From: Azospirillum brasilense
Lineage (GTDB): Bacteria > Pseudomonadota > Alphaproteobacteria > Azospirillales > Azospirillaceae
DNA: 64,000 nucleotides
NCBI RefSeq assembly: GCF_007827815.1
Contig: NZ_VITH01000008.1
Span: 186,001 to 250,000, forward strand
Reading direction: 5' to 3'
The translations under genes and the position numbers were made by a program. Of this stretch, positions 1-8,618 are shown piece by piece; position 1 is the first letter of the stretch, and every line of letters begins with the position of its first letter. The notes under the pieces were generated by a model, which was not told where the DNA came from, did not search any database, and saw only the letters and a list, made by a program, of their open reading frames with translations.

Positions 1-532
1 CGCCGATGCTGCCGGTGACGTAGACTCGGTCGCCGGGGCGCCCGCCCCAGCGCGGCACGGCCCCGCCCTTCGGCACCAGACCGAAGGCGGTCACCGACAG
101 GGTGATGGGTCCTGAGGTCGAGACCGAGTCGCCGCCCGCGAGCGCGATGCCGAACCGGGCCTGATCCTCGCCCAGCCCGGCTGCGAAGCCGGCCAGCCAG
201 TCCTCGCCCACCGTCTTCGGCAGGGCGGTGACCAGCGTGTAGGCGTAGGGGGCCGCCCCCATGGCGGCGAGGTCCGACAGGTTGGTGCGCAGCAGCTTCG
301 CAGCGATGTCGGCGGGTGCGTCGTCGGGAAAGAAATGGACGCCGGCAACCATGGCGTCCGTGGTGACGACCAGTTCCTGGTCCGCCGGGACGCCGAACAC
401 GGCGGCGTCGTCGGCGAGCCCGCGGGCGCCCGGAAAACCGGACGCCAGCGGCCTGAAATAGCGGTCGATCCGCCCGAACTCGCCGAGCGGCCTACCGGCT
501 TCGGACGAGCTAGCGGTCTTTGGGCTGGTCAC
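1..532 (-). CDS. thiL: Thiamine-monophosphate kinase, 3' end cut by window edge
   Basis: ThiL phosphorylates thiamine monophosphate to thiamine diphosphate with ATP in the cytoplasm. About 177 codons are visible. The N-terminal part has the family landmarks in order: LGEF near residue 16, LADDAAV near 39-45, TTDAMVAGVHF near 58-68, NLSDLAAMGA, and an ALAGGD motif further on, the acidic metal and ATP-binding residues of the AIR-synthase-like fold. The only suitable start I see is GTG at 532-530, which lies inside the end of nusB (23-base overlap), so translation is probably coupled. The nusB-thiL order downstream of ribH is common in alphaproteobacteria. The C-terminal half lies outside the window. 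Confidence 0.9.
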   Translation of the reverse strand, partial: MTSPKTASSSEAGRPLGEFGRIDRYFRPLASGFPGARGLADDAAVFGVPADQELVVTTDAMVAGVHFFPDDAPADIAAKLLRTNLSDLAAMGAAPYAYTLVTALPKTVGEDWLAGFAAGLGEDQARFGIALAGGDSVSTSGPITLSVTAFGLVPKGGAVPRWGGRPGDRVYVTGSIG

Positions 533-1082
533 GGCTGGGGTCCGGCTGGGCCAGCTCGTCCGGCCGCAGCGCGCGGGCCACGTGGTCGAGCACGCCGTTC
601 ACCATGCCCGGCTCGCGCGCCGCGAAGAAGGCGTGCGCCACATCCACATACTCGCTGATGAGGATGCGCGGGTGCGTGTCGTTGTGGACGAACAGCTCGT
701 AGGCGCCGGCCCGCAGGATGGCGCGCATCAGGAGTTCCAGGCGGTCGAGCGCATAGCGCGGCTCCAGGGCCGAGGCCAGCATGCCGTCCACTTCCGTCCG
801 GCGGTGCGCGGCGCCGCGGACGATGTCGGCGAACAGCTGCGGGTCGGCGGAGACGAACTTCGCCCCGTCGATCTCCTCGCCCAGCCGGTGATTGATGAAT
901 TCACCGATCACGGATTCCACGGCGATGCCGGTCGGTTCGATCTGGTTCAGGTCGATCTGGTACAGGGCCTGAACGGCGGCAAGGCGCGCGGCCTTGCGCC
1001 GGGCCTTGGCCGATCCGCCACCCGTCCGGTTCCGGGAGCCGCGCTTCTGTTTCGCGCGGCCAGCCGCGTCGTCGTTGCTCAT
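510..1082 (-). CDS. nusB: Transcription antitermination factor NusB
   Basis: NusB binds boxA RNA with NusE (S10) and promotes antitermination in rRNA operons. The protein is 190 aa: a basic, disordered N-terminal tail of about 30 residues, then the all-helical NusB core starting at RRKAARLAAVQALYQIDL and containing RAILRAGAYEL and ILISEYVDVAHAFF, both typical of the family. A charged tail follows the core and overlaps the thiL start. It is the eighth gene of the minus-strand run that begins with rpiB. Its position between ribH and thiL supports the call. Confidence 0.96.
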   Translation of the reverse strand: MSNDDAAGRAKQKRGSRNRTGGGSAKARRKAARLAAVQALYQIDLNQIEPTGIAVESVIGEFINHRLGEEIDGAKFVSADPQLFADIVRGAAHRRTEVDGMLASALEPRYALDRLELLMRAILRAGAYELFVHNDTHPRILISEYVDVAHAFFAAREPGMVNGVLDHVARALRPDELAQPDPSRDQPKDR

Positions 1083-1115
1083 GTTGCTCAGTCTGTCAGG
1101 AATTGCACCGCGGGG

Positions 1116-1580
1116 TCACCGCGGATAGAGGCGGAATTGGCGCTTGAGTTCGATCATGTCAAGGCAGGCGCGCGCCGCGAAACCGCCCTTGTTCTTGGCC
1201 GTCACGGAGGCCCGCGCCCAAGCCTGCTCGCGGTTTTCCACGGTCAGCACGCCGTTGCCGATGGCCAGGGCGTAGCGCAGCGCGAGGTCCTGGAGACCGC
1301 GGGCGCTCTCGTTGCAGACGATGTCGTAATGGGTGGTCTCGCCACGGATCACGCAGCCCAGCCCGACATAGCCGTCAAAACGCTTGCGCGCCGTGAAGAA
1401 GTCCATGGAACGCAGGGCGTACAGGATCGCCGCCGGAATCTCCAGGCACCCCGGGACCGAGACGCGCTGGTAGGTGGCGCCCTCCTTCTCGATCTCGGTG
1501 ATGGCGCCTTTCACCAGCTCGTCGGCGATGTCCTCGTAGAAGCGGGCTTCCACGATCATCAGATGGGGCTTTTCGGTCAT
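1116..1580 (-). CDS. ribH: 6,7-dimethyl-8-ribityllumazine synthase
   Basis: Lumazine synthase condenses 5-amino-6-ribitylaminouracil with 3,4-dihydroxy-2-butanone 4-phosphate, the penultimate step of riboflavin synthesis. The protein is 154 aa, normal length. Visible family motifs are VPGCLEIPAA (substrate loop), GCVIRGETTHYD with the catalytic His, and the C-terminal segment with NKGGFAARACLDMIELKR. It follows the ribB-type gene after 22 bases and precedes nusB after 33 bases in the same direction, so it is part of the rib operon. Confidence 0.97.
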   Translation of the reverse strand: MTEKPHLMIVEARFYEDIADELVKGAITEIEKEGATYQRVSVPGCLEIPAAILYALRSMDFFTARKRFDGYVGLGCVIRGETTHYDIVCNESARGLQDLALRYALAIGNGVLTVENREQAWARASVTAKNKGGFAARACLDMIELKRQFRLYPR

Positions 1581-1602
1581 CTCTCGGTCGCTCGGCTGGC
1601 CG

Positions 1603-2727
1603 TTACTGGTCTTGCAGGGGAATCGGGCGGTGGCCGAGCACGGTCAGGCCGTACCCCTCCAGCCCGATGATGGACTTCTTGCGGTTCGACAGCAGAACCA
1701 TGTCGCGCACGCCCAGGTCCAGCAGGATCTGCGCGCCGACGCCATAATCCCGCAGCGCGGGGGTCGGGTTGTCATGGCCTTCCAGCCGCGCCAGCACCGA
1801 TTCCGTCAGGCTGTTCGCCATCGGCTCGCGCAGCAGGACGATGACGCCGCGGCCTTCCCGCGCGATCATCTCCATGGAGGCCTGAAGTTCGCCGTCGCGC
1901 GCGGCGCTCTTGTCGCCCAGCACGTCGTCCAGCACCGACAGGGCGTGCATGCGCACCAGCACCGGCTCGTCGCCGGAGATGTCGCCGCGCACCAGCGCGA
2001 TGTGCTCCGCATAAGCCACCTTGTTGACATAGACGTACATCTGGAAACGCCCGCCGAAGCGGCTGTCCAGGGTCGCCGCCAGTTTCTGCTCGACGATCGT
2101 CTCGGTGCGGCGGCGGTAGGCGATCAGGTCGGCGATGGTGCCCACCTTCAGCCCGTGGAACTGGGCGAACTTCACCAGATCCGGCAGGCGGGCCATGGTG
2201 CCGTCGTCGTTCATGATCTCGCAGATCACGCCCGCCGCGGTCATGCCGGCCATGCGGGCGATGTCCACCGAGGCTTCCGTGTGGCCGGCGCGGACCAGCA
2301 CGCCGCCGTCGCGGGCGAGCAGCGGGAAGACGTGGCCCGGCGTCACGATGGCGTCCGGCCCGGCCGTCGGGTCGATGGCGACCTGGATCGTGCGGGCGCG
2401 GTCGGCGGCGGAGATCCCGGTCGTCACGCCCTCGCGCGCCTCGATGGAGACGGTGAAGGCGGTCTGGTGGCGGGTGCCGTTCTGCTGCGCCATCAGCGGC
2501 AGGCGCAGCCGCTCGATGTGGTTCTGGTCCATGGCGAGGCAGATCAGGCCGCGCCCGTACTTGGCCATGAAGTTCACGGCCTCGGGGGTCGCGCACTGAG
2601 CCGGGATGACCAGATCGCCTTCGTTCTCGCGGTCCTCGTCATCGACGAGGATGAACATCTTGCCCTGGCGCGCTTCCTCGATGATCTCCTCGGGGCGCGA
2701 CAGATACTCGTGAAACTCGGACGTCAT
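1603..2727 (-). CDS. ribB: 3,4-dihydroxy-2-butanone 4-phosphate synthase with degenerate GTP cyclohydrolase II domain
   Basis: The protein is 374 aa. Residues about 1-205 are a complete DHBP synthase: the acidic loop DDEDRENEGDLV, GTRHQTAFTVSIEA, TPGHVFPL and GHTEASVDIARMAG are all present, so ribulose 5-phosphate conversion should work. Residues about 210-374 have the GTP cyclohydrolase II fold, but the zinc-site cysteines of RibA are missing: where RibA has CLTGD...RCDC this protein has HALSVLDDVLGDKSAARDGEL. The second domain is therefore probably not a GTP cyclohydrolase, as described for RibBX-type proteins of other alphaproteobacteria. The start ATG at 2727 overlaps the ribE stop by four bases (ATGA). 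Confidence 0.93.
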   Translation of the reverse strand: MTSEFHEYLSRPEEIIEEARQGKMFILVDDEDRENEGDLVIPAQCATPEAVNFMAKYGRGLICLAMDQNHIERLRLPLMAQQNGTRHQTAFTVSIEAREGVTTGISAADRARTIQVAIDPTAGPDAIVTPGHVFPLLARDGGVLVRAGHTEASVDIARMAGMTAAGVICEIMNDDGTMARLPDLVKFAQFHGLKVGTIADLIAYRRRTETIVEQKLAATLDSRFGGRFQMYVYVNKVAYAEHIALVRGDISGDEPVLVRMHALSVLDDVLGDKSAARDGELQASMEMIAREGRGVIVLLREPMANSLTESVLARLEGHDNPTPALRDYGVGAQILLDLGVRDMVLLSNRKKSIIGLEGYGLTVLGHRPIPLQDQ

Positions 2728-3311
2728 TCCTGCCCTGCCAGCCGCGCCACATACCGCGCGAGCATATCGATTTCCAGGTTCACCCGGTCCCCGGCCTTCA
2801 GCGCGCCGAAGGTGGTCGCATCCTGGGTGTGCGGGATGATGTTCACGCCGAAGCGCGCACCATCGACCTCGTTCACCGTCAGCGACACGCCGTCCAGCGC
2901 CACCGACCCCTTGGAAGCGATGTATTTCGCCAGGGAGGCCGGCGCCTCGAAGGTGAAGCGCTTCGACTCGCCGTCGGCGCGGATGTCCACCACGGTGGCG
3001 ACGCCGTCGACATGGCCGGACACGATGTGCCCGCCCAGCTCGTCGCCAACCTTGAGCGCCCGCTCCAGATTGACGCGCGTGCCTTCGGCCCAGCCGCCCA
3101 GCGTCGTCTTCGACAGGGTCTCGGCGGAGGCCTGGACGGCAAACCAGCCCGGGCCCTTCTCGACCACGGTCAGGCAGACGCCGTTGTTGGCGATGGACGC
3201 GCCGATGGGAACCGTCTCCATAGCGAAGACGGTCTCGACGGTGAACCGGGTGTCGCCCTGCCGTTCCACGGCCCGAACGCGCCCAACATCGGTGATGATT
3301 CCGGTGAACAT
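2724..3311 (-). CDS. ribE: Riboflavin synthase, alpha chain
   Basis: This enzyme dismutates two molecules of 6,7-dimethyl-8-ribityllumazine to riboflavin. The protein is 195 aa and has the two internally repeated lumazine-binding domains. Each begins with the family signature: MFTGIITDVG at the N-terminus and GHIVSGHVDGVA in the second half, and both repeats carry a GVxLTV motif (GVCLTVV near 47, GVSLTVN near 140). It sits 113 bases downstream of ribD and shares four bases with the ribB-type gene. I saw no FMN riboswitch in the gap before it. Confidence 0.96.
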   Translation of the reverse strand: MFTGIITDVGRVRAVERQGDTRFTVETVFAMETVPIGASIANNGVCLTVVEKGPGWFAVQASAETLSKTTLGGWAEGTRVNLERALKVGDELGGHIVSGHVDGVATVVDIRADGESKRFTFEAPASLAKYIASKGSVALDGVSLTVNEVDGARFGVNIIPHTQDATTFGALKAGDRVNLEIDMLARYVARLAGQE

Positions 3312-3424
3312 GGGCCGGCAATTTAGCAGGTTTTCAATCGTGTGAAAGATTCATCCGCACGGCGTGCCACGCAACGGACTGTTGCGCCCGGCACGGTGCC
3401 GGACGTCCTGAAAAACGGCGCCGC

Positions 3425-4543
3425 TCACCCGCGGCGGACGTAGCTTTCCACGAGATCGTCTCCGGCCGGACGCAGGTCGGTGCGGCGGAATCGCGCCATG
3501 CGCTCCAGCCCGTCCACCCCGAAGGCGTGAACCGCCGGCAGCCCGTCGCCGCCCATGACCGAGGCGGCGCGGAACCATTCCAGCCGGTCCACCAGATTGG
3601 CGCGCAGCAGCGAGGCCGCCAGCGTGGCCCCGCCCTCCACCAGCACGCGGGTCAGCCCGCGGCGGGCCAGGGCCGTGCTCGCCGCGGCCAGATCCGGCAG
3701 GCCGGCGGAGTCGGCGGGCACGCGGATCACCTCGAGTCCGCAATCCTGGAAGACGGCCAGGCGGCTCGGGTCCGCATCCTCGCGCGTGACCACCCAGGTC
3801 GGCACCGAGCGCGCGCCCACGGCCAGCTTCCCGGTCAGCGGCAGGCGCAGGCGGCTGTCCACCACGATGCGCACGGGCGACCGGTGGCTGAGACCCGGCA
3901 GGCGGCAGGTGAGTTCCGGATCGTCGGCCAGGGCGGTGCGGATGCCGACCATGATGGCGTCGTGGGTGGCGCGCAGCCGGTGTCCCCAGGCCCGCGCCGT
4001 CGGCCCGGTGATCCACTGCGACTGGCCGCTGTGGGTGGCGATGCGTCCGTCCAGCGTCGTCGCCGCCTTGAGCGTGTAGAGTGGCCGTTCGTCCTGGATG
4101 CGCCGGAAGAAGCCTTCGTTGAGCGTCCAGGCCTCGTCCTCACAGACGTCGGTGTCCACCGCGATCCCCGCGGCGCGCAGCCGCTCCAGCCCGCCGCCGG
4201 CGACCCGCGGATCGGGATCGCCGCAGGCCACGACCACCCGCGCCACCCCGGCCTCGATCAGCGCCAGAGCGCAGGGCGGCGTCTTCCCGTAGTGGTTGCA
4301 GGGCTCCAGAGTCACATAGGCGGTTGCGCCGCGCGCAGCCCCACCGGCCCGCGACAGCGCTTCCGTCTCGGCGTGGGGCCGCCCGCCCGGCTGGGTCCAG
4401 CCGCGCCCGACCACCACGCCGTCGCGCACGATGACGCAGCCCACCGCCGGGTTCGGCCATGTGTTGCCGAGACCGCGCGCCGCCAGGGCCAGCGCGGCCC
4501 GCATGTGGCGGAGGTCATCGGGGTGGATGGCTTGCTTCGCCAT
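3425..4543 (-). CDS. ribD: Bifunctional diaminohydroxyphosphoribosylaminopyrimidine deaminase / 5-amino-6-(5-phosphoribosylamino)uracil reductase
   Basis: RibD carries out the second and third steps of riboflavin synthesis. The N-terminal deaminase domain has the zinc motif HAETEAL and the second zinc motif PCNHYGKTPPC. The C-terminal reductase domain ends in the NADPH-site motif LVEGGATLAASLL. I take ATG 4543 (372 aa, starting MAKQ). An upstream in-frame GTG at 4564 would overlap the nrdR stop (GTGA) and add seven residues (MRGRAVP) that do not look conserved. It lies directly downstream of nrdR, as in many alphaproteobacteria. Confidence 0.95.
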   Translation of the reverse strand: MAKQAIHPDDLRHMRAALALAARGLGNTWPNPAVGCVIVRDGVVVGRGWTQPGGRPHAETEALSRAGGAARGATAYVTLEPCNHYGKTPPCALALIEAGVARVVVACGDPDPRVAGGGLERLRAAGIAVDTDVCEDEAWTLNEGFFRRIQDERPLYTLKAATTLDGRIATHSGQSQWITGPTARAWGHRLRATHDAIMVGIRTALADDPELTCRLPGLSHRSPVRIVVDSRLRLPLTGKLAVGARSVPTWVVTREDADPSRLAVFQDCGLEVIRVPADSAGLPDLAAASTALARRGLTRVLVEGGATLAASLLRANLVDRLEWFRAASVMGGDGLPAVHAFGVDGLERMARFRRTDLRPAGDDLVESYVRRG

Positions 4544-4560
4544 GGGCACCGCCCGCCCCC

Positions 4561-5025
4561 TCACCCGTTCTGGGCTTCGGGGGCGAGTTGCTCGACGAAC
4601 TCGTTGAAGTCCGACGCCTCGCGGAAGTCCTTGTAGACCGAGGCGTAGCGGATGTAGGCGACCTGATCGAGCGTCTGGAGCGCCACCATGATCATCTCGC
4701 CGATCTGCTTCGACGGGATCTCGCTCTCGCCTGAGGATTCGAGCTGGCGCACCAGGCTGTTCACCACCCGGTCGATGCGGTCGGCGTCGATCGGGCGCTT
4801 GCGCAGAGCGATGCGCATGGAGCGCAGGAGCTTTTCGCGGTCGAAAGGCTCCCGCTGGCCGGTGCTCTTCACCACCGTCAGCTCACGGAGCTGAACGCGC
4901 TCGAAGGTGGTGAAGCGCGCGCTGCAACTGGGGCAGAACCGCCGCCTGCGGATCGCCGAGTTGTCCTCGGTCGGTCGCGAGTCCTTGACCTGGGTGTCCT
5001 CGTGTCCGCAGAACGGGCAGCGCAT
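4561..5025 (-). CDS. nrdR: Transcriptional repressor NrdR
   Basis: NrdR represses ribonucleotide reductase genes, sensing dATP and ATP through an ATP-cone domain. The protein is 154 aa, the family length. It opens with the zinc ribbon [13 protein letters not shown]...[17 protein letters not shown] (two CxxC pairs), followed by the ATP-cone with [21 protein letters not shown]. It lies 32 bases after glyA and just before ribD in one transcription direction, the classic glyA-nrdR-ribD order. Confidence 0.97.
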   Translation of the reverse strand: MRCPFCGHEDTQVKDSRPTEDNSAIRRRRFCPSCSARFTTFERVQLRELTVVKSTGQREPFDREKLLRSMRIALRKRPIDADRIDRVVNSLVRQLESSGESEIPSKQIGEMIMVALQTLDQVAYIRYASVYKDFREASDFNEFVEQLAPEAQNG

Positions 5026-5057
5026 GTCCGGCCTTTCCCCTTAGTCGGTCGTGATGA

Positions 5058-6368
5058 TTACAGGGTCGGGTAGATGGGGAAGCGGCGGCACAGCTCGCGC
5101 ACTTCTTCCCGCACCTTCGCCTCGACCGCCGCGTTGTCGCCGGAGTTGCTGGCGGCCAGACCGTCCAGCGTCTCGACGATCAGGCGGCCGACCTGCTCGA
5201 ACTCGGCCACGCCGAAGCCGCGGGTGGTGGCCGCCGGGCTGCCCAGACGGACGCCGGAGGTGACCATCGGCTTCTGCGGGTCGAACGGCACGCCGTTTTT
5301 GTTGCAGGTCATGCCGGCGTGCTCCAGGCTCGCCTCGGCGGCCTTGCCGGTCAGGTTCTTCGGACGCAGGTCGACCAGCACGATGTGGCTGTCGGTGCCG
5401 CCGGACACGATGTCCAGGCCGCCCTCGATCAGCACCTTCGACAGGGCGCGGGCGTTGTCCAGGACGCTCTTGGCGTAGGTCTTGAACTCCGGACGCAGCG
5501 CCTCGGCGAAGGCCACCGCCTTGGCGGCGATGACGTGCATCAGCGGGCCGCCCTGCAGGCCGGGGAAGACCGCCGAGTTGATCTTCTTGGCGATCTCCTC
5601 GCTGTTGGTCAGCACCATGCCGCCGCGCGGGCCGCGCAGCGTCTTGTGGGTGGTGGTGGTGACCACGTCGGCGTAGGGGAACGGGTTCGGGTAGACGCCG
5701 CCGGCGATCAGGCCGGCGTAGTGGGCGATGTCCACCATGAAGTAGGCGCCGACCTCGTCCGCGATGGCGCGGAAGCGCTGGTAGTCGAGGACGCGCGGGT
5801 AGGCGGAGCCGCCGGCGATGATGAGCTTCGGCTTGTGCTCGCGGGCCAGACGCTCGACCTCGTCGAAGTCGATCAGGTGGTCGTCACGGCGCACACCGTA
5901 CTGCACGGCCTTGAACCACTTGCCCGACAGGTTCGGGGCGGCGCCATGGGTCAGGTGGCCGCCGGCCGCCAGGGACATGCCGAGGATGGTGTCGCCCGGC
6001 TGGAGCAGGGCGAGGTTGACCGCCTGGTTGGCCTGCGACCCCGAGTTCGGCTGGACGTTGGCGAAGCCGCAGCCGAACAGCTTGCAGGCGCGCTCGATCG
6101 CCAGCGTCTCGGCCACGTCCACATACTCGCAACCGCCGTAGTAGCGCCGGCCCGGATAGCCCTCGGCGTACTTGTTGGTCATGACCGAGCCCTGGGCCTC
6201 CAGCACCGCCTGGGAGACGATGTTCTCGGACGCGATCAGCTCGATCTGCTCCTGCTGGCGGACCAGCTCGTCGCGCACCGCGCGGGCCAGTTCGGGATCG
6301 GTCTCGGCGAGCGAGGCGGCGAAGAAGCGGCCGATCTCGGCGCGGGGGTCGGCGTTGGTCACGGTCAT
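5058..6368 (-). CDS. glyA: Serine hydroxymethyltransferase
   Basis: GlyA is the PLP enzyme that moves a one-carbon unit from serine to tetrahydrofolate, giving glycine. The protein is 436 aa and complete. Visible motifs are the N-terminal [30 protein letters not shown], the substrate loop [16 protein letters not shown], and the PLP lysine in [16 protein letters not shown]. An extra 15 residues or so precede the core. It follows rpiB by 54 bases and precedes nrdR by 32 bases, so it is probably cotranscribed with both. Confidence 0.98.
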   Translation of the reverse strand: MTVTNADPRAEIGRFFAASLAETDPELARAVRDELVRQQEQIELIASENIVSQAVLEAQGSVMTNKYAEGYPGRRYYGGCEYVDVAETLAIERACKLFGCGFANVQPNSGSQANQAVNLALLQPGDTILGMSLAAGGHLTHGAAPNLSGKWFKAVQYGVRRDDHLIDFDEVERLAREHKPKLIIAGGSAYPRVLDYQRFRAIADEVGAYFMVDIAHYAGLIAGGVYPNPFPYADVVTTTTHKTLRGPRGGMVLTNSEEIAKKINSAVFPGLQGGPLMHVIAAKAVAFAEALRPEFKTYAKSVLDNARALSKVLIEGGLDIVSGGTDSHIVLVDLRPKNLTGKAAEASLEHAGMTCNKNGVPFDPQKPMVTSGVRLGSPAATTRGFGVAEFEQVGRLIVETLDGLAASNSGDNAAVEAKVREEVRELCRRFPIYPTL

Positions 6369-6422
6369 GGCAGGGCAGGTCCTTGGTTCAGAAAGCAGTC
6401 ACGGGCCGGGTGAAGGGCCGTC

Positions 6423-6854
6423 TCATCCCATCTTGGCGATTCGCCGGCTGTGCCGCTCACCGCCTTCGAAATCGGTCTTCAGGAAGGCGTCCACGCAGTC
6501 CTTCGCGATCTCCGCGCCGATGATGCGGGCGCCCAGCGCGACCACGTTCGCGTCGTTGTGCTGACGCGCGAGGCGGGCGGTGGTCACGTCGTGCACCAGG
6601 GCGGCACGGATGCCCGGATGGCGGTTCGCCGCGATGCTGATACCGATGCCGCTGCCGCAGATCAACACACCGAGCGCCGCGCGCTTGTCGTTGATGGCAC
6701 CCGCCAGCGCCGTGGCGAAATCCGGGTAATCCACCGATTCCGGACCGTTGCAGCCGAGGTCCAGCACCTCGTAGCCGTTGCCGGCCAGCCAGGAGGCGAT
6801 CTGGGCCTTCATCTCGTACCCCGCGTGATCGGACGCGATCGCGATGGTGGTCAT
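6423..6854 (-). CDS. rpiB: Ribose 5-phosphate isomerase B
   Basis: RpiB interconverts ribose 5-phosphate and ribulose 5-phosphate; the latter feeds the DHBP synthase further down the same run. The protein is 143 aa from ATG 6854 (MTTIAIASDHAGYEMK), the standard length. Visible family features are SDHAGYEMK, the cysteine-containing active loop LICGSGIGISIAANRHPGIRA, and RQHNDANVVALGAR. A longer in-frame reading upstream is not conserved and was discarded. It is the first gene of the minus-strand operon; its promoter should lie in the 535-base gap before mucR. Confidence 0.96.
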   Translation of the reverse strand: MTTIAIASDHAGYEMKAQIASWLAGNGYEVLDLGCNGPESVDYPDFATALAGAINDKRAALGVLICGSGIGISIAANRHPGIRAALVHDVTTARLARQHNDANVVALGARIIGAEIAKDCVDAFLKTDFEGGERHSRRIAKMG

Positions 6855-7389
6855 GAAAGAAAAACTCCGTGCACGAATACGAATGGCGCCGGCCCGGAGG
6901 GAACACCCTGCGGGGACGGCGGCATGGCGGCAAGCTACCAGATGTCGCCCCGAACCGCCAGAAGGACACAACGCACAGGGGCTTTGCGCCGGGCACAGAA
7001 CCGCAGAAGGCGGCATGGCGGGGGCTGAAGCGGAAAAATGGACGGAGCTCGCGATACATGCCGAGAACAAATGTTTCTCTATTTCCCGTGCCCGTTGACG
7101 TTAACGGCCAGTAAGCATGTTGAGCGATTCGGTGTCGCACCACGAATCGGTCAGTTGCGGGGCCCGATTCCCATGGTCTTGCCTAATTTCCCCTCACTAG
7201 ACGATGCCTAAACGCGGGGCAGTGCAGCCCCCGTCCGGCCATTTCCTGGGACATCTGATTTGCCACGCCTTGTAACTTCATGCAGATCGCAAATAACTTA
7301 ATTCGCTGCTTTCGAAATTATATTGACACCCAAATCACGCTGTGCAACTTGGTTGCTAGGGACAAAATGAAAAATCAGGACTAATGGCA
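6855..7389. promoter_or_regulatory. Long divergent intergenic region between rpiB and mucR
   Basis: This gap has no convincing coding sequence. Its right half is clearly more AT-rich than its surroundings, as expected for a promoter region. On the plus strand a perfect TTGACA hexamer lies at 7323-7328, 61 bases before the mucR start, but no good -10 hexamer sits 16-18 bases beyond it. An AGGA at 7377-7380 is the probable mucR ribosome binding site. The left half must carry the promoter of the rpiB-glyA-rib operon, which I could not pinpoint. Confidence 0.5.
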
Positions 7390-7833
7390 ATGAGTGACCA
7401 GCTTCGCGCCGATGTGCCCGATAACGAGCTTCTGCGGATGACCGCGGACATCGTCTCCGCATATGTCAGCAAGAACGTTCTGCCGGCGCAGCAGATTCCC
7501 GAGGTGATCAACACGGTCTACTCGTCGCTGACCGGGCTGAACACGCAGCCCCGAGAAATTCCGACGGAGCCTCTGAAGCCCGCCGTGCCGATCCGCAAGT
7601 CGGTGACGCCCGAATACATCGTCTGCCTGGAAGACGGCAAAAAGCTGAAGATGCTGAAGCGCCATCTGCGCTCCACCTACAACATGTCGCCGGACGAATA
7701 CCGGGCGCGCTGGAGCCTGCCGCCGGATTACCCGATGGTCGCGCCGAACTACGCGGCGCAGCGCTCGGAGTTCGCCAAGCGGATCGGCCTCGGCCGCAGC
7801 TCCGGCCGCCAGACCCGCCGCAAGGCCGGCTGA
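7390..7833 (+). CDS. mucR: MucR/Ros family zinc-finger transcriptional regulator
   Basis: MucR/Ros proteins are alphaproteobacterial nucleoid-associated regulators of exopolysaccharide, motility and cell-cycle genes. The protein is 147 aa from ATG 7390; AGGA at 7377-7380 gives 9-base spacing to this ATG but only 3 to an alternative ATG at 7384. The N-terminal oligomerisation region is residues about 1-40. The DNA-binding finger is VCLEDGKKLKMLKRHLRSTYNMSPDEYR. The second metal position is Asp rather than Cys (CxxD, then two His), as in several rhizobial MucR/Ros homologues. The basic tail RSSGRQTRRKAG may add DNA contacts. A strong hairpin follows. Confidence 0.92.
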   Translation: MSDQLRADVPDNELLRMTADIVSAYVSKNVLPAQQIPEVINTVYSSLTGLNTQPREIPTEPLKPAVPIRKSVTPEYIVCLEDGKKLKMLKRHLRSTYNMSPDEYRARWSLPPDYPMVAPNYAAQRSEFAKRIGLGRSSGRQTRRKAG

Positions 7834-7856
7834 GCGCCAGCACCGTCCTGAACGAA

Positions 7857-7890
7857 CAGGGCCGGCCTCCCCGATGGGAGGCCGGCCCTG
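7857..7890 (+). terminator. Hairpin terminator after mucR
   Basis: A perfect 15-bp stem (7857-7871 with 7876-7890) encloses the tetraloop CGAT. It lies 24 bases after the mucR stop and 87 bases before the end of the convergent gene at 7977. The following TGTCGTTTCG is only weakly T-rich, so termination may be modest or the hairpin may act on both strands. Confidence 0.75.
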
Positions 7891-7976
7891 TGTCGTTTCG
7901 CCCTTATGCCTTTCCCAGGCCCGGACCGTCCGGACCGTTGCGCGGGGGACGTTGCCGAACCCGCCCGCGCCTCTCA

Positions 7977-8324
7977 TCACCCACAGTTGCGGCCGGACAG
8001 GCGACAGTTGAATCGCTCGACATTGCGGGTCAGTTCCTGCCCGGTGCTGGTGTTTTCCTCGTTCAGGCAGCGCAGATAGTCCATGGTCTTGTCCACGTAC
8101 TCCTTCACCTCGAACTGGCAGGCGGCCATCTTGTCCGCGCTGACGAAGGTGGTGGTGTCGCTCATGCAGAGCGGAACGCCGGGCTTCGTGCAGATGATGG
8201 TGGTTTCCGCCCGCGCCGGGCTTTGCGCCGTCACGGCCAGCACCAGCACCAGCAGCGCGGCCACCGGCGCCAGGGTCTTTCTCAACAGCACGGGCATTCT
8301 CCGCAAGACCGTCACGCAACGCAT
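7977..8324 (-). CDS. Small secreted protein of unknown function
   Basis: I do not recognise this family. The 115-aa product has a Sec-type signal sequence: a basic N-terminus (MRCVTVLRRMPVLLRK), a hydrophobic core APVAALLVLVLAVTA and a probable cleavage site after SPARA. The mature part of about 80 residues has six cysteines, consistent with disulfide bonding in the periplasm. ATG 8324 is chosen because GGAGGG lies 11 bases upstream; an upstream in-frame ATG at 8345 has no comparable site. The gene stands alone, convergent to mucR. Confidence 0.7.
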   Translation of the reverse strand: MRCVTVLRRMPVLLRKTLAPVAALLVLVLAVTAQSPARAETTIICTKPGVPLCMSDTTTFVSADKMAACQFEVKEYVDKTMDYLRCLNEENTSTGQELTRNVERFNCRLSGRNCG

Positions 8325-8560
8325 TGCGATCGTCTCCCTCCGCATTCGGTCAGGGCCGCCGCGCCCGGAAAGCGCTGCCCGGGACGCACGGCGGTCCGTT
8401 CGTTCGTGGAACGGTTTCTACAGGCGTTACATCCGATGCACCAGTGCCCACGGCGCGGCATAGGTCTAGAGTCGGAGTCGAGCAGTTCACCCCCGGACCG
8501 GTTCCGCAGGTCCGGCACCGGGATGTCAGTGCTCACCATCAGCAGAAGCCAAGACTAGCC

Positions 8561-8587
8561 GCGCCCCCCGCCCCGCCGGGAGGGCGC
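8561..8587 (-). terminator. Possible hairpin downstream of the 80-aa DUF6898-like gene
   Basis: GCGCCCCCC at 8561-8569 can pair with GGGAGGGCGC at 8578-8587, giving a GC-rich imperfect stem 31 bases past the stop at 8619. There is no T-tract on the minus strand, so it may only stabilise the transcript end. Confidence 0.3.
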
Positions 8588-8618
8588 GCTTCTTGGCGTC
8601 CGCCTGTCCGGATCTGCG

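Noticed and set aside
3312..3424. FMN riboswitch expected within the rib operon.
   Set aside because: The 113-base gap is too short for the full aptamer and shows none of its conserved blocks.
7064..7078. LexA-like AGAACAAATGTTTCT in the rpiB-mucR gap.
   Set aside because: The symmetry is imperfect by one base and alphaproteobacterial LexA uses GTTC-N7-GTTC; no SOS gene is adjacent.
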